Shown in pieces: positions 17,684-26,008 of a stretch of DNA of 64,000 nucleotides (the stretch's first letter is position 1; the number at the start of each line of letters is the position of its first letter). Origin of the DNA: Sphingomonas sp. (GTDB lineage: Bacteria > Pseudomonadota > Alphaproteobacteria > Sphingomonadales > Sphingomonadaceae); NCBI GenBank assembly GCA_021732445.1, contig JAKFUZ010000034.1:1-64000 (forward strand), written 5' to 3'. The translations under genes and the position numbers were made by a program. The notes beneath the pieces are model-generated. The model made no database searches and had not been told where the DNA came from. It was given only the letters and a program-made list of their open reading frames with translations.

Positions 17684-18643
17684 TCAGGCCAGATAAAAAT
17701 CGGCGGTGCGCCGCAGGCCTTCCTCCAGTGACACCGTTTCAAAGGTGCCGATCAACGCGCGCGCCTTGCCGACATCGGGGCACCGACGACGCACCGAGCC
17801 CTGCGGTGCTGGATGCACGATGAGGTCGCCCTTAAAGCCGCACACCTCCATCATCAGCCGCGCCAGATCAGTCATCGTCAATTCCCGCACGCCGCCAACA
17901 TGATAGGTGCTACCTACCGCACCGCTTGCCTGCGCCAGGGCAATCGTTGCGCGACCGGCATCGTCGCCGAACAGGAAGGAGCGCGTATCGCTGCCCCCGA
18001 ACAACGAATATTCACCCCGTTTTGCCCGCGCCAGAAAGTCGGGGATCACATGTTTGTCGCCCATGCGCGGGCCATAGGCATTGTGGTAGCGGATGATGGT
18101 AAAGGGCATGTCGAAATGCCGGCAGCCATTGATCGTCGTGATTTCCCCATGCAGCTTGGACGCTGCGTAGGACCAGCGGGCATTGTACGGATCATCAATG
18201 CACAAGGGCACGTCCTCGGCGGTGGGAATTTCCCAGCCGAACCGGGTGACGGTTGCGGCATAGGCCTCCGACGTGCCGGCATAGACAAACCTGGGCTGCG
18301 CCCTCGCCCTGCCGAAATGTTCGATCAGATAGAGGGTCGGCAGGGTGCACGACCGCACGACCTCGAAGGGCCGTTCATAAAAATTCTGCGTGCCGTTCAG
18401 CGCAGCCATGTGGAACACCACGTCGATATCGAGCGGGATATCGCGATACGCCGCTGGATCGTTGAGGTCGCGCTCCAGCAGCGTCACGCCATTGCGGGCG
18501 CCCAGCCTGACATATGGGTCATCGCGCTCGCCCCGGCAAAAATTGTCGATGCCAATTACTTCCCATGCGCCGCTCTCGGCCAGCAGGGTAGCGATGTTGA
18601 ACCCTAAAAACCCGGCAGCACCGGTAACGATTGCCCGCTTCAT
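17684..18643 (-). CDS. NAD-dependent nucleotide-sugar epimerase/dehydratase (extended SDR)
   Basis: A 319-residue extended SDR. It has the GxxGxxG cofactor motif in VTGAAGFLGFNIATLL, the acidic GIDNF after beta-2 that selects NAD, VVFHMAALNGT, the Ser-Tyr-Lys active site (YAGTSEAY, then WSYAASKLHGE) and RYHNAYGPRMG downstream. Likely roles are 4-epimerisation or decarboxylation of a UDP-sugar; with the nucleotide-sugar dehydrogenase next door, a UDP-glucuronate-derived sugar is a reasonable guess. The spacing of 55 bases to the following GT gene suggests one transcript. Confidence 0.86.
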   Translation of the reverse strand: MKRAIVTGAAGFLGFNIATLLAESGAWEVIGIDNFCRGERDDPYVRLGARNGVTLLERDLNDPAAYRDIPLDIDVVFHMAALNGTQNFYERPFEVVRSCTLPTLYLIEHFGRARAQPRFVYAGTSEAYAATVTRFGWEIPTAEDVPLCIDDPYNARWSYAASKLHGEITTINGCRHFDMPFTIIRYHNAYGPRMGDKHVIPDFLARAKRGEYSLFGGSDTRSFLFGDDAGRATIALAQASGAVGSTYHVGGVRELTMTDLARLMMEVCGFKGDLIVHPAPQGSVRRRCPDVGKARALIGTFETVSLEEGLRRTADFYLA

Positions 18644-18676
18644 AGTCGCTCCTGAAGATGCATTATGGTGGCGAAT

Positions 18677-20002
18677 TTACACCAGGCTCAAGGAGCCCAG
18701 CGCGCAATAGCGAACGCCGTTGGTGAAGCGGAACGTCGAGGGATCGAATTGCGACCAGAAATCATATACTATGCCCCCCGGTATCATCCGGCCAGCCAGA
18801 TCATTCAGATCCAGCGTCTCGAATTGCGGGTTGTTGTTTTGGAACAGGATGACATCGGCATCGGTCGCCGCGTCACGCGCGGTGGCGGCCGCGACTATGC
18901 CCAAAGCTGCAATGTCGGGCAGCGGCACCATGGGATCATAACCGCAAATCTGCGCGTCGGGATAGGCGGCCCTGAGGTCGGCGATCAGCCTGATGGCAAG
19001 CGTGCCGCGCAGATCGGACGTTTCCGGCCGCCCCTTGAAAGCCAGACCAAATATCGCGATCCGCCCGGGCGTGCCTGGCAGGCCGAGCTGGCCGATTTGA
19101 GCGATCGCGCGAGCCGGCAGACGCTCATTCACCCGCCTGCCGAGCAACGCCAGTTGCGCCATGCCTTCGGGGTCGGACGTCGACTCGGCCAGAATATACG
19201 GGTCTTTTTCCAGGCACGGCCCGCCCACCGGCCCAGGCGAGGGCATCGACGCGCGTGGATAGCCGACATTGCCCGCGCGGATAACCTCGCTGGCCGAAAC
19301 CCCGACATCATCGCAAATGCCGGCAATTTCGTTGGCAAAGGCGAACATCAGGTCGCGCTGGGTATTGTTCAGCAGCTTTATCATCTCGGCGGTTTCCAGG
19401 CTGCTCACACGGATGACGGTGGGCGTAAGCATGGCAAACATCTGGCCGGCACGCACTGCCGCCTCATTATCATACCCACCCACCACTTGCGGAAGCGACC
19501 GCAGCTCTTCCAGTGCCTTACCTTCCACTGTGCGCTCGGGGCAAAAGGCCAGGCCAAAGGGATGGCCGGCTTGTTCGAGGATCGGCCGCACGATGGTGTT
19601 CGTTACCCCCACCCGAACGGTGGAGCGCAATACCACAAGATCATTGGGTCGCAGCCGCGCCGCAATCATTTGCGAAACGTCGGATATCGCCGCCAGGTTG
19701 GTTTTGCCATCCGCGCCAAGCGGGGTGCCGACGGTGACGATATAGACACTCGCCGTGCCCGGCTCGGGCCAATGCTGGGAGGCGGTAAGCGCACCGCCGG
19801 CCACCTGGCTCGCCATCCGCGCCTCCAGCCCCTTTTCGGCAAAAGGCGGCACCCCGGCATTGATCAGGCCGACAACCTCGGCGTTGCGCTCAACGCCAAT
19901 GACCTTGAACCCGGCCTCGGCCATTACCACCGCCAGCGTCAGGCCTACATAGCCCAGGCCGATCACGCAAACGGTCCGGTCGGCATAATTCCTTGGTAGC
20001 AT
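18677..20002 (-). CDS. UDP-glucose/GDP-mannose dehydrogenase family nucleotide-sugar dehydrogenase
   Basis: Oxidises a nucleotide sugar to the uronic acid with 2 NAD+. The 441-residue product begins with VCVIGLGYVGLTLAVVMAEAGF (Rossmann NAD site). It contains VTVGTPLGADGKTNL, VLRSTVRVGVT, PERTVEGKALEELRSLPQVVGG, KLLNNTQRDLMFAFANE, and the catalytic-Cys region GGPCLEKDPYIL. The C-terminal UDP-binding domain has IFGLAFKGRPETSDLRG. It resembles WecC-type enzymes in the PERTVEG motif. The 20035 ORF start is less likely than ATG 20002, which has GGAG six bases upstream. Likely co-transcribed with the epimerase 33 bases downstream. Confidence 0.9.
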   Translation of the reverse strand: MLPRNYADRTVCVIGLGYVGLTLAVVMAEAGFKVIGVERNAEVVGLINAGVPPFAEKGLEARMASQVAGGALTASQHWPEPGTASVYIVTVGTPLGADGKTNLAAISDVSQMIAARLRPNDLVVLRSTVRVGVTNTIVRPILEQAGHPFGLAFCPERTVEGKALEELRSLPQVVGGYDNEAAVRAGQMFAMLTPTVIRVSSLETAEMIKLLNNTQRDLMFAFANEIAGICDDVGVSASEVIRAGNVGYPRASMPSPGPVGGPCLEKDPYILAESTSDPEGMAQLALLGRRVNERLPARAIAQIGQLGLPGTPGRIAIFGLAFKGRPETSDLRGTLAIRLIADLRAAYPDAQICGYDPMVPLPDIAALGIVAAATARDAATDADVILFQNNNPQFETLDLNDLAGRMIPGGIVYDFWSQFDPSTFRFTNGVRYCALGSLSLV

Positions 20003-20275
20003 ATCTACTCCGGGTGTCTGAGATCGGTAGTGCAACCGCTAATCGTGGCCGCAGCTTAGCGGATCACCGCAGCGCGCACATTACCAGCGCAGGCGATCAG
20101 GATTGACGCTGCCAGCAACGGCGCTTTGGGCAGCGGTCGGTTTGGTCATCGGGTTAATCATGGACAAGGACGGCTTCGTTATCGCCTGCCCGCCAGCTTT
20201 CCTACAAAAAACTTCGTCACCCTTGCGCCCTTTTTCCTGCCCGCACCTTTTGAGCGACCATTGCCCGTCCCGGTA
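20003..20275. other. intergenic stretch without a recognised gene
   Basis: Between the dehydrogenase start and the aminotransferase stop lie 273 bases. The only ORF listed (20103-20309, +) has no motif, no ribosome site and overlaps the aminotransferase stop; I treat it as spurious. A promoter for the leftward dehydrogenase-epimerase-GT operon should lie here, but no confident boxes were found. Confidence 0.5.
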
Positions 20276-21478
20276 CTATCCGTGCGCCTGTGACAGCACG
20301 TCTTCATAAACGTCGCAGCAGCGCGCTACCTCGGCATCGGTCAGCGTTGGATGGGTAAGGAACATCAGGCTGGTCTCGCCAAGCGCCGCGGCAACCGCAA
20401 GGGGCTGCGCCGGGCGCCAGCCGGTGCGGTCAAACGCCTTTTCGCGGTACACCTCAGAACAGCTCCCCTGAAACAGCGGCACACCGCGCTCGGTACACGC
20501 AGCGACGATTCGGTCGCGGCTCCACCCCGGTGCAAGCGCGTCGGCATTCACATAGGCGTATAGTCGGTAAAAGGCGTGCGTGACACCAGCCTTTGGCAAC
20601 GGCACCCGCACCAGATCAGGAAACCGGCGCAGCATTTCTGCAAACGCGCGGGCGATCTGCGTCCGGCGCTCGGTCCACGCGGCCATGCGCGCCAGTTGGA
20701 TACGGCCGATTGCCGCCTGCATTTCAAGCATGCGCCAGTTCGTTCCGATGCTTTCGTGCAACCAGCGAAAGCCCGGCGCGTGCTCGCGATGATAAACCGC
20801 ATCAAAGCTTTTGCCATGATCCTTGAACGACCACATGCGCGACCAAAGCGCCGCATCGTTGGTGGTGACCATGCCGCCTTCGCCGCCGGTGGTCATGATC
20901 TTGTCCTGACAGAACGACCAGGCGCCCACATCGCCGATGCTGCCAACCGCGCGGTCGCCAATTCTGGCACCATGCGCCTGGGCGCAATCCTCGATAACCG
21001 CCAGCCCGCGCGACCCGTGTGCCGTGCCACCCACCGATTTCGCAAGTTCCACAATGTTGTCCATGTCACACGGCCAGCCCGCCAGATGCACGGGTATGAT
21101 GGCCCGGGTGCGCGTGCTTATCATCGGTGCGATCGTCGTCGCGCTCAGATTCCCACTGTCGGGGTCAACATCGGCAAATACGGGAACGGCGCCAGCGTTC
21201 ACCACTGACGACACCGACGCGATGAAGGTGCGCGGTGTGACGATGACCTCGTCTCCCGGGCCGACCCCCAGGCCATGCAGGGCCAGATCGAGCGCCACCG
21301 TGCCATTGGTCAGCGCAATGGCATGGCGGCTTCCCGTCCAGCCCGCAAATTCGCTTTCAAAGGCGCGGCCTTCTCCACCGGTCCAGTAATTGACGCGATT
21401 GGACTTCAAAACTCCGGCGACAGCCTCTGCCTCCTCATTGGTGAAGCAGGGCCAGGGCGACACTTTTCCGTCGAGCAA
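20276..21478 (-). CDS. DegT/DnrJ/EryC1/StrS PLP-dependent sugar aminotransferase
   Basis: A 400-residue fold-type I aminotransferase that converts a nucleotide 4-keto (or 3-keto) sugar to the amino sugar. Visible landmarks: YWTGGEGRAFESEFA, HAIALTNGTVALDLAL (phosphate-binding), VIVTPRTFIASVSSVVNAGAVPVFADV, AVIEDCAQAHGA (Asp for the pyridine N), and the PLP lysine in WSFCQDKIMTTGGEGGMV. The C-terminal FYRLYAYV matches the family. It sits leftward in the polysaccharide locus, divergent from the flippase. A dehydratase of the PglF/CapD type lies at the other end of the locus and an acetyltransferase in between, so a 4-acetamido sugar is the likely product. Confidence 0.9.
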   Translation of the reverse strand: MLDGKVSPWPCFTNEEAEAVAGVLKSNRVNYWTGGEGRAFESEFAGWTGSRHAIALTNGTVALDLALHGLGVGPGDEVIVTPRTFIASVSSVVNAGAVPVFADVDPDSGNLSATTIAPMISTRTRAIIPVHLAGWPCDMDNIVELAKSVGGTAHGSRGLAVIEDCAQAHGARIGDRAVGSIGDVGAWSFCQDKIMTTGGEGGMVTTNDAALWSRMWSFKDHGKSFDAVYHREHAPGFRWLHESIGTNWRMLEMQAAIGRIQLARMAAWTERRTQIARAFAEMLRRFPDLVRVPLPKAGVTHAFYRLYAYVNADALAPGWSRDRIVAACTERGVPLFQGSCSEVYREKAFDRTGWRPAQPLAVAAALGETSLMFLTHPTLTDAEVARCCDVYEDVLSQAHG

Positions 21479-21788
21479 CGTACACCTCGTGGATCGGTTC
21501 GGGCCGCAAGCAGCGATGCGGGCCTAATAGGCAGGCGCGGCTCGTTTGGCTATCAAAAATGGCAGCAGGTCGCTTCCCGCCGACAGGGCCTCACGCGGCA
21601 TCTACGCCGTGCCAAAAAAGCTTGGCAAAGCGGCGACGTTGTGCGCATGGCCAAGCGACGCTGAAACCCGGGCCGGATCAAGCTGGCGCTCGGCGGGAAC
21701 GGCTCGGGCGGGCATATGCATCCGCCGCAAGAATGACCGGGCTTCGCTTGACCGGGTGACGCGCTGTTAGAGCATTGGCAACTAGCTT
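21479..21788. promoter_or_regulatory. divergent promoter region between aminotransferase and flippase
   Basis: These 310 bases hold no supportable gene. Small ORFs (for instance 21546-21770) show no homology features. Both flanking genes point away, so promoters for the rightward flippase operon and the leftward aminotransferase must be within or near. Base composition falls toward A/T from about 21775 into the start of the flippase gene, in contrast to the GC-rich surroundings; this fits horizontally acquired polysaccharide DNA. Confidence 0.4.
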
Positions 21789-23219
21789 ATGAACTTTTTC
21801 TATTTCTTGTCAGTGATTTCTAGCAGGTTCCTCAATCTTGTTTCAGTCGTAGCGCTATCATATTTGCTCAGCCCGGCGCTTTTTGGAAAATACAGCCTTT
21901 TTACGACCAACAGTCTGTTGATCCACCTGCTCTGCACATCGTGGATTACCAGCAGCATCTGGCGTGACGTGTCCAAGTCCAGCCCCGGCGACGATCATCA
22001 CTTTGTGGCGGCCGCCGTGAAATATGCGATGCTGGCCGGTCTTTGCTACGTGCCGGTCGCGGCGCTGGGCGCGATCTTCTTCAACGATCAGGCCGGCTTC
22101 ATTGCGGTAACGCTGGGTCAGGCGCTGCTGATTTTGCTGATCGAACTCGCGCTTGTCGTGCTGAACGGGCGGGGCGCGGCGCGGGGCTACAGCCTGCTCA
22201 GCTTCATGCGGGGGGCTTTTGGCATTGTCATCGCCGTCGGGCTGATCGCGGCCGGCTTTGGCCTTTGGGGCGCGATCGCCGGGCAGATGCTGGCGATTAT
22301 GCTGGCACTGGGCGCGTTTGGTTCGGTCCGCGCGATGGCCAATGGCGCGTGGCGCGCGCCGGTGGTGTGGGCCGAAGTCTCCGCCAAATTTCGCTTTGGC
22401 CTGGTGAGCACCTGCGCGCTGAACCTTTATATGCTGGCAAACGCCCTTGGGCGGAATTTCATCGCCGGGCAGCTCGGGCCGGCACAGGCCGGCTATTTCA
22501 GTCTTTCGGCCGACTTGTTTTTCGCGCCGATCGCGCTGTTCGTGACGTCGCTCAGCCTGTCAAGCATCCCCCAGCTTTACAGTTCGCACACCGACCCGCA
22601 GGAAGTACGTGACCAGAGCACGGTCGATTTCGTGATGGCCAATCTTGCGCTCGCGCTGCCTTATGCGCTGGGCGGCGCGCTGCTGGCACCGCATCTGGCG
22701 GTCGCTGTCCTCAATCGCGGCACCGGCGCGGCGGTTGCCGCCATTGCGGGACATGGTGCAATTCAGGGCGCTTGTTTTGGCTTTTTATCGGCGCTAACGA
22801 CGCTGGCACTGACCAGGGAGCGCACCTGGCTTGCCTTTGCGCTGTCGATGGCCATCATCGCGGCGGTTGTCGTGGCAATGGTCGCCATGGTTTCGATCAA
22901 CACATTGGCCGGATATTCATCAGCAGTGACCTGGGTTCTTGTAGCAGCCAGCCTTGCAAGCATCGTCGGTTTTCGGCGGATGTTCGGGGTAGCCCTTCCG
23001 GCCGGCGAGCTGCTCAAAATTTCGGCTGCCGCGATGGCAATGGCCGGCGCCGTTGCTTTGGTAACACGGCATTCCTCCAGCATATTTGTCGTGGCGATAG
23101 CCATCGCTGGCGGCGGCGCGCTGTACCTGGGCCTTTCGCGCCTGCTCAATTGCCACGCGATCGACCAATTGCTGAGGTTGAAGCCGGCATCGCATTCGGG
23201 GGAAACGCAATGTCACTAA
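21789..23219 (+). CDS. Wzx-type polysaccharide flippase (MATE/MOP superfamily)
   Basis: A 476-residue integral membrane protein with about 12-14 hydrophobic helices and short polar loops, typical of the polysaccharide transport branch of the MOP exporters. Near the N-terminus, FLSVISSRFLNLVSVVALSYLLSPALFGKYSLF has the family pattern (helix 1, then the PxxxGxY of helix 1/2). A second half-repeat starts around KFRFGLVSTCALNLYMLANALGRNFIAGQLGPAQAGYFS. It would move lipid-linked oligosaccharide from the cytoplasmic to the periplasmic face for Wzy polymerisation. First gene of the rightward block; its stop overlaps the next start by ten bases. Confidence 0.85.
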   Translation: MNFFYFLSVISSRFLNLVSVVALSYLLSPALFGKYSLFTTNSLLIHLLCTSWITSSIWRDVSKSSPGDDHHFVAAAVKYAMLAGLCYVPVAALGAIFFNDQAGFIAVTLGQALLILLIELALVVLNGRGAARGYSLLSFMRGAFGIVIAVGLIAAGFGLWGAIAGQMLAIMLALGAFGSVRAMANGAWRAPVVWAEVSAKFRFGLVSTCALNLYMLANALGRNFIAGQLGPAQAGYFSLSADLFFAPIALFVTSLSLSSIPQLYSSHTDPQEVRDQSTVDFVMANLALALPYALGGALLAPHLAVAVLNRGTGAAVAAIAGHGAIQGACFGFLSALTTLALTRERTWLAFALSMAIIAAVVVAMVAMVSINTLAGYSSAVTWVLVAASLASIVGFRRMFGVALPAGELLKISAAAMAMAGAVALVTRHSSSIFVVAIAIAGGGALYLGLSRLLNCHAIDQLLRLKPASHSGETQCH

Positions 23220-24025
23220 GGGCTGATGTGGTTCATTGGATGGATGAAAACGCGCCGCGGGTGATTGGTATCGCGCGGTACCGAACGCATGTGACCCTGC
23301 GCGGCGACGTCGTTTTCCCTTCGATCACCAAGACGCTGTTCAAGCGCCTGGGCGCAAAGCACGGCAGCGCGATTGATGTCGGCGCCAATGTCGGCATTTT
23401 TTCGCGCTATTTTGCCGCGAATTTCCGCCACGTCGCCCTGGTCGAGCCGGTGCCCTATCTGGCCGCACGGCTGGCCCGTTCGGTGCCGGCCAATTGCCGG
23501 GTCAATGCCGTCGCGCTCGGCGACGCGGAAGGATCGGTGGTGCTGCGTATCCCAATAGATGCCGACGGGCGCGAGATGCACGCCCTGACCACCGCATCGC
23601 GCGACAATCACCTGGGCCTGTTTGCCAATGCCGGCTTTGTCGAACACACCGTGCCGATGCGCCGGCTTGATAGCATTGCCGCCGGGCTGGACGCCCTATC
23701 CTATGTCAAAATCGACGTGGAGGGGTTTGAAGGCGCTGTTCTGGCCGGGGCTACGCACATGCTGGAACAACAGCGGCCAGTAATCCAGCTCGAAATCGGG
23801 CGTGTGCATAACCCCAATTATGGCCAGGTGCTGGCGTTGCTCGCCGACCACAATTATTGCGCTTATGGCTTGCACAAGGATGGTTTGCACCCCGGCGCCG
23901 AGCGCTTTATCAGCGCGCAGCCAACCCGGACCGATTCCGGTGCCGTTACGGTGCCGGGGGTGTGGGACTTTCTGTTCATTCCCAACGAACGCGACACCGC
24001 GTTGTCCCACGGGCTGGTGCGATAG
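23210..24025 (+). CDS. FkbM-family SAM-dependent methyltransferase
   Basis: A 271-residue class I methyltransferase. SAM motif I reads AIDVGANVGIFSRYFA, followed by VALVEPVPYLAARL (motif II acidic residue) and the FkbM-type C-terminal motif DALSYVKIDVEGFEGAVLAGA. FkbM relatives O-methylate sugars or polyketides, and in polysaccharide loci they usually decorate sugar hydroxyls. The longest ORF starts at 22772 inside the flippase gene; ATG 23210, overlapping the flippase stop and preceded by GGGGGAAA, gives the normal length. Translational coupling with the flippase is expected. Confidence 0.85.
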   Translation: MSLRADVVHWMDENAPRVIGIARYRTHVTLRGDVVFPSITKTLFKRLGAKHGSAIDVGANVGIFSRYFAANFRHVALVEPVPYLAARLARSVPANCRVNAVALGDAEGSVVLRIPIDADGREMHALTTASRDNHLGLFANAGFVEHTVPMRRLDSIAAGLDALSYVKIDVEGFEGAVLAGATHMLEQQRPVIQLEIGRVHNPNYGQVLALLADHNYCAYGLHKDGLHPGAERFISAQPTRTDSGAVTVPGVWDFLFIPNERDTALSHGLVR

Positions 24026-24090
24026 GCGGTTGCGCAGCGTGATTGTCCCCCGATCAGCCACCAACGCCGCCGGTACTGGCCAGCGCTGAC

Positions 24091-25269
24091 ATGGTGCGCC
24101 CATCGATAATCCTGGCGCTGGGCTTGATCGCAAGGCTGATAATCGCCGGCTATATCGCCTATCTGGGCCCGGACGCCGGGTTTAACGGCGACGTGCAGAA
24201 TTTTTATCTGGACATGATTTTCGTCGCCAAGACGGGCAGCTTCCTCACCTGGGAGATTGGCGCAAGCCCGGTTGTAAACTCCATTGGCGCAATAATGGGC
24301 CTGTTCGGCGATTCCGTCATCGTCGCCTGCCTTCCGGCCTGCATTGCCTGGTGGTTTTCCGGCCTGTTGTTTGCCGCCAGCGCGCGCATGATGCAGGCCA
24401 CGTCGCGCCAGATGTCGCTATTCGCATTGGCCTATGCATTCTGGCCCACCACCTTTGCCTATACGGCAATTCCACTGCGCGAATCCTTCCAGATGCTGTT
24501 CATCTCCCTGGCGACCTGGGGCATGCTCCGGGCATCGCTCCAGCACCGGCTGAACGGTTGGGCGGCAGTAGCAGCCGGCGTATTGCTGGCCGGCTCGCTG
24601 CATGGAGCGCTGGCCGCGTATGCGCCGGTATTTGGCGGCATCGCGGCGATAATGGCGTCGACATTCGGCGGCAAGGGCCTGCCCGTTGCGCGAATTGCGA
24701 TTGGCCTCGCGGTGGCAATTCCCATTATTTATCTTGGCGCGTCGCTGTTTCAGAGCACCACCTATGACCTGTCGGGCGGCGCCTTGCAGGCCATCCAGAA
24801 ATATCAGGAAGGCGGCCTTTTGGTCGTCAGCCGCGCGGACTATAAGATAAGCGCCAATGTCGGCAGCGGGTTTGAGCGGCCGCTATTTCTGATGCTCGGC
24901 CTGGTGCAATATTTGTTCGAGCCCTTTCCGCAGCGCATTTCCAGCCTCGCCGACGGGGTTCTCGCCATCGAAAATCTGGTGCGTGCCTTTTTGATTTTGG
25001 CCACCATCCGCGGCTATCGCGCCCTGCCGCAGGGCGACGACCGCCGGCTGCTCCTGCTGCTTGCGCTGCTATATATCGCGCAGGAGGCAATCTGGTCGGT
25101 CGGCACCGTGAATTGGGGCACAGCCGCGCGCCACCACTTGCCGGCAATGGGCCTGCTGCTGCTGGCCGCAATGCAGGCCGGCCTTTTTCGTGGACGAAGC
25201 CGCCGCACCGGTGCCGGGTACGCCCCGATAACAACTCTCATCAGGAACGCTCCCCATGCCACCCAATGA
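24091..25269 (+). CDS. polytopic membrane protein of the polysaccharide locus (polymerase or GT-C-like)
   Basis: About 390 residues with roughly 10-11 hydrophobic helices. Between the first two helices is an acidic loop, GPDAGFNGDVQNFYLDM, reminiscent of the acidic catalytic loop of GT-C glycosyltransferases. A later periplasmic loop of about 60 residues contains YDLSGGALQAIQKYQEGG. I do not recognise a named family. A Wzy/ligase-family protein is encoded elsewhere in the locus, so this may be a second polymerase, a membrane glycosyltransferase or a modifying enzyme. The ORF may start at TTG 24043 (17 residues longer); the ATG at 24091 was preferred because it places the first helix at the N-terminus. 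It overlaps the next gene by 14 bases. Confidence 0.6.
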   Translation: MVRPSIILALGLIARLIIAGYIAYLGPDAGFNGDVQNFYLDMIFVAKTGSFLTWEIGASPVVNSIGAIMGLFGDSVIVACLPACIAWWFSGLLFAASARMMQATSRQMSLFALAYAFWPTTFAYTAIPLRESFQMLFISLATWGMLRASLQHRLNGWAAVAAGVLLAGSLHGALAAYAPVFGGIAAIMASTFGGKGLPVARIAIGLAVAIPIIYLGASLFQSTTYDLSGGALQAIQKYQEGGLLVVSRADYKISANVGSGFERPLFLMLGLVQYLFEPFPQRISSLADGVLAIENLVRAFLILATIRGYRALPQGDDRRLLLLLALLYIAQEAIWSVGTVNWGTAARHHLPAMGLLLLAAMQAGLFRGRSRRTGAGYAPITTLIRNAPHATQ

Positions 25270-25975
25270 CATCGGCAACCGGTATATCGACGGCGATTAT
25301 CTTGAGAAAACCGGCACCTGGCACGCGGAGGACTCTCCTTACAAGGCGAAGATTGTCGATGCCGCAATCCAGCGCAACCGGCTCGCGTTCGCAAATTGCG
25401 TCGATATTGGGTGCGGCGCGGGCAAAGTCGTTGAAATTCTTTCCGGAAAATATCCGGATCGCAAGTTCACCGGCTACGAACTGTCGCACGATGTTGATTC
25501 CATCTGGAAAACCAATAGCACGCGTGATAACTTGTCGTATTCGCACGATAATATTCTTGATATGGATGACCGGCACGACGTTATTCTCTGCCTTGATGTA
25601 TTCGAGCATGTCGAAGATTATTTCGGTTTTCTCAAGAAGCTGCGTAGCAAGGGAAAATACTTCATTTTCAAAGTTCCGATGGACATGAACATGATGAAGA
25701 TTTATGGCTCGGGCTTGCGCCGCGCGCGCGACGATGCGGGCCATTTGCATTATTTCAACCCCTACACAGCCGCGCGCGCGCTAACCGATACCGGCTATGA
25801 TATTGTCGAGGCGCGGCTAAGTGCCGCCTTTCTGCATGTGCCGCCCCGCAACGCGCATCAGGCGGCCGTCTTGCCGCTGCGACTGGCGACGCTTTTGTTT
25901 GGCAAGGGGTTTTCGTGTTCAGTTTTCGGCGGGATGTCGTTGCTGGTCACTGCGCGCAATCCCGCCGCTGCCTGA
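25256..25975 (+). CDS. class I SAM-dependent methyltransferase
   Basis: A 239-residue methyltransferase of the UbiE/type-11-12 kind. The SAM-binding motif is CVDIGCGAGKVVEIL, with GYELSHDV as motif II and DVILCLDVFEHVEDYFGFL as motif IV, the latter typical of sugar or small-molecule O/N/C-methyltransferases. HLHYFNPYTAARALTDTGYDIVEA is a common feature near the C-terminus. It is in a tight operon and probably modifies a sugar or lipid-linked intermediate; acceptor unknown. Parts of this gene (about 25380-25700) are less GC-rich than the flanks. Confidence 0.85.
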   Translation: MPPNDIGNRYIDGDYLEKTGTWHAEDSPYKAKIVDAAIQRNRLAFANCVDIGCGAGKVVEILSGKYPDRKFTGYELSHDVDSIWKTNSTRDNLSYSHDNILDMDDRHDVILCLDVFEHVEDYFGFLKKLRSKGKYFIFKVPMDMNMMKIYGSGLRRARDDAGHLHYFNPYTAARALTDTGYDIVEARLSAAFLHVPPRNAHQAAVLPLRLATLLFGKGFSCSVFGGMSLLVTARNPAAA

Positions 25976-26008
25976 GCGTTCTGCCATGCCGCACCAGGGA
26001 CCGATCGA

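Noticed and set aside
18665-19999. 444-aa plus-strand ORF opposite the nucleotide-sugar dehydrogenase
   Set aside because: Exactly mirrors the dehydrogenase and has no recognisable domain; the minus strand has a complete catalytic motif set.
21546-21770. Small plus-strand ORF in the divergent EPS promoter region
   Set aside because: No ribosome site or homology features; overlapping alternative frames of equal length exist.
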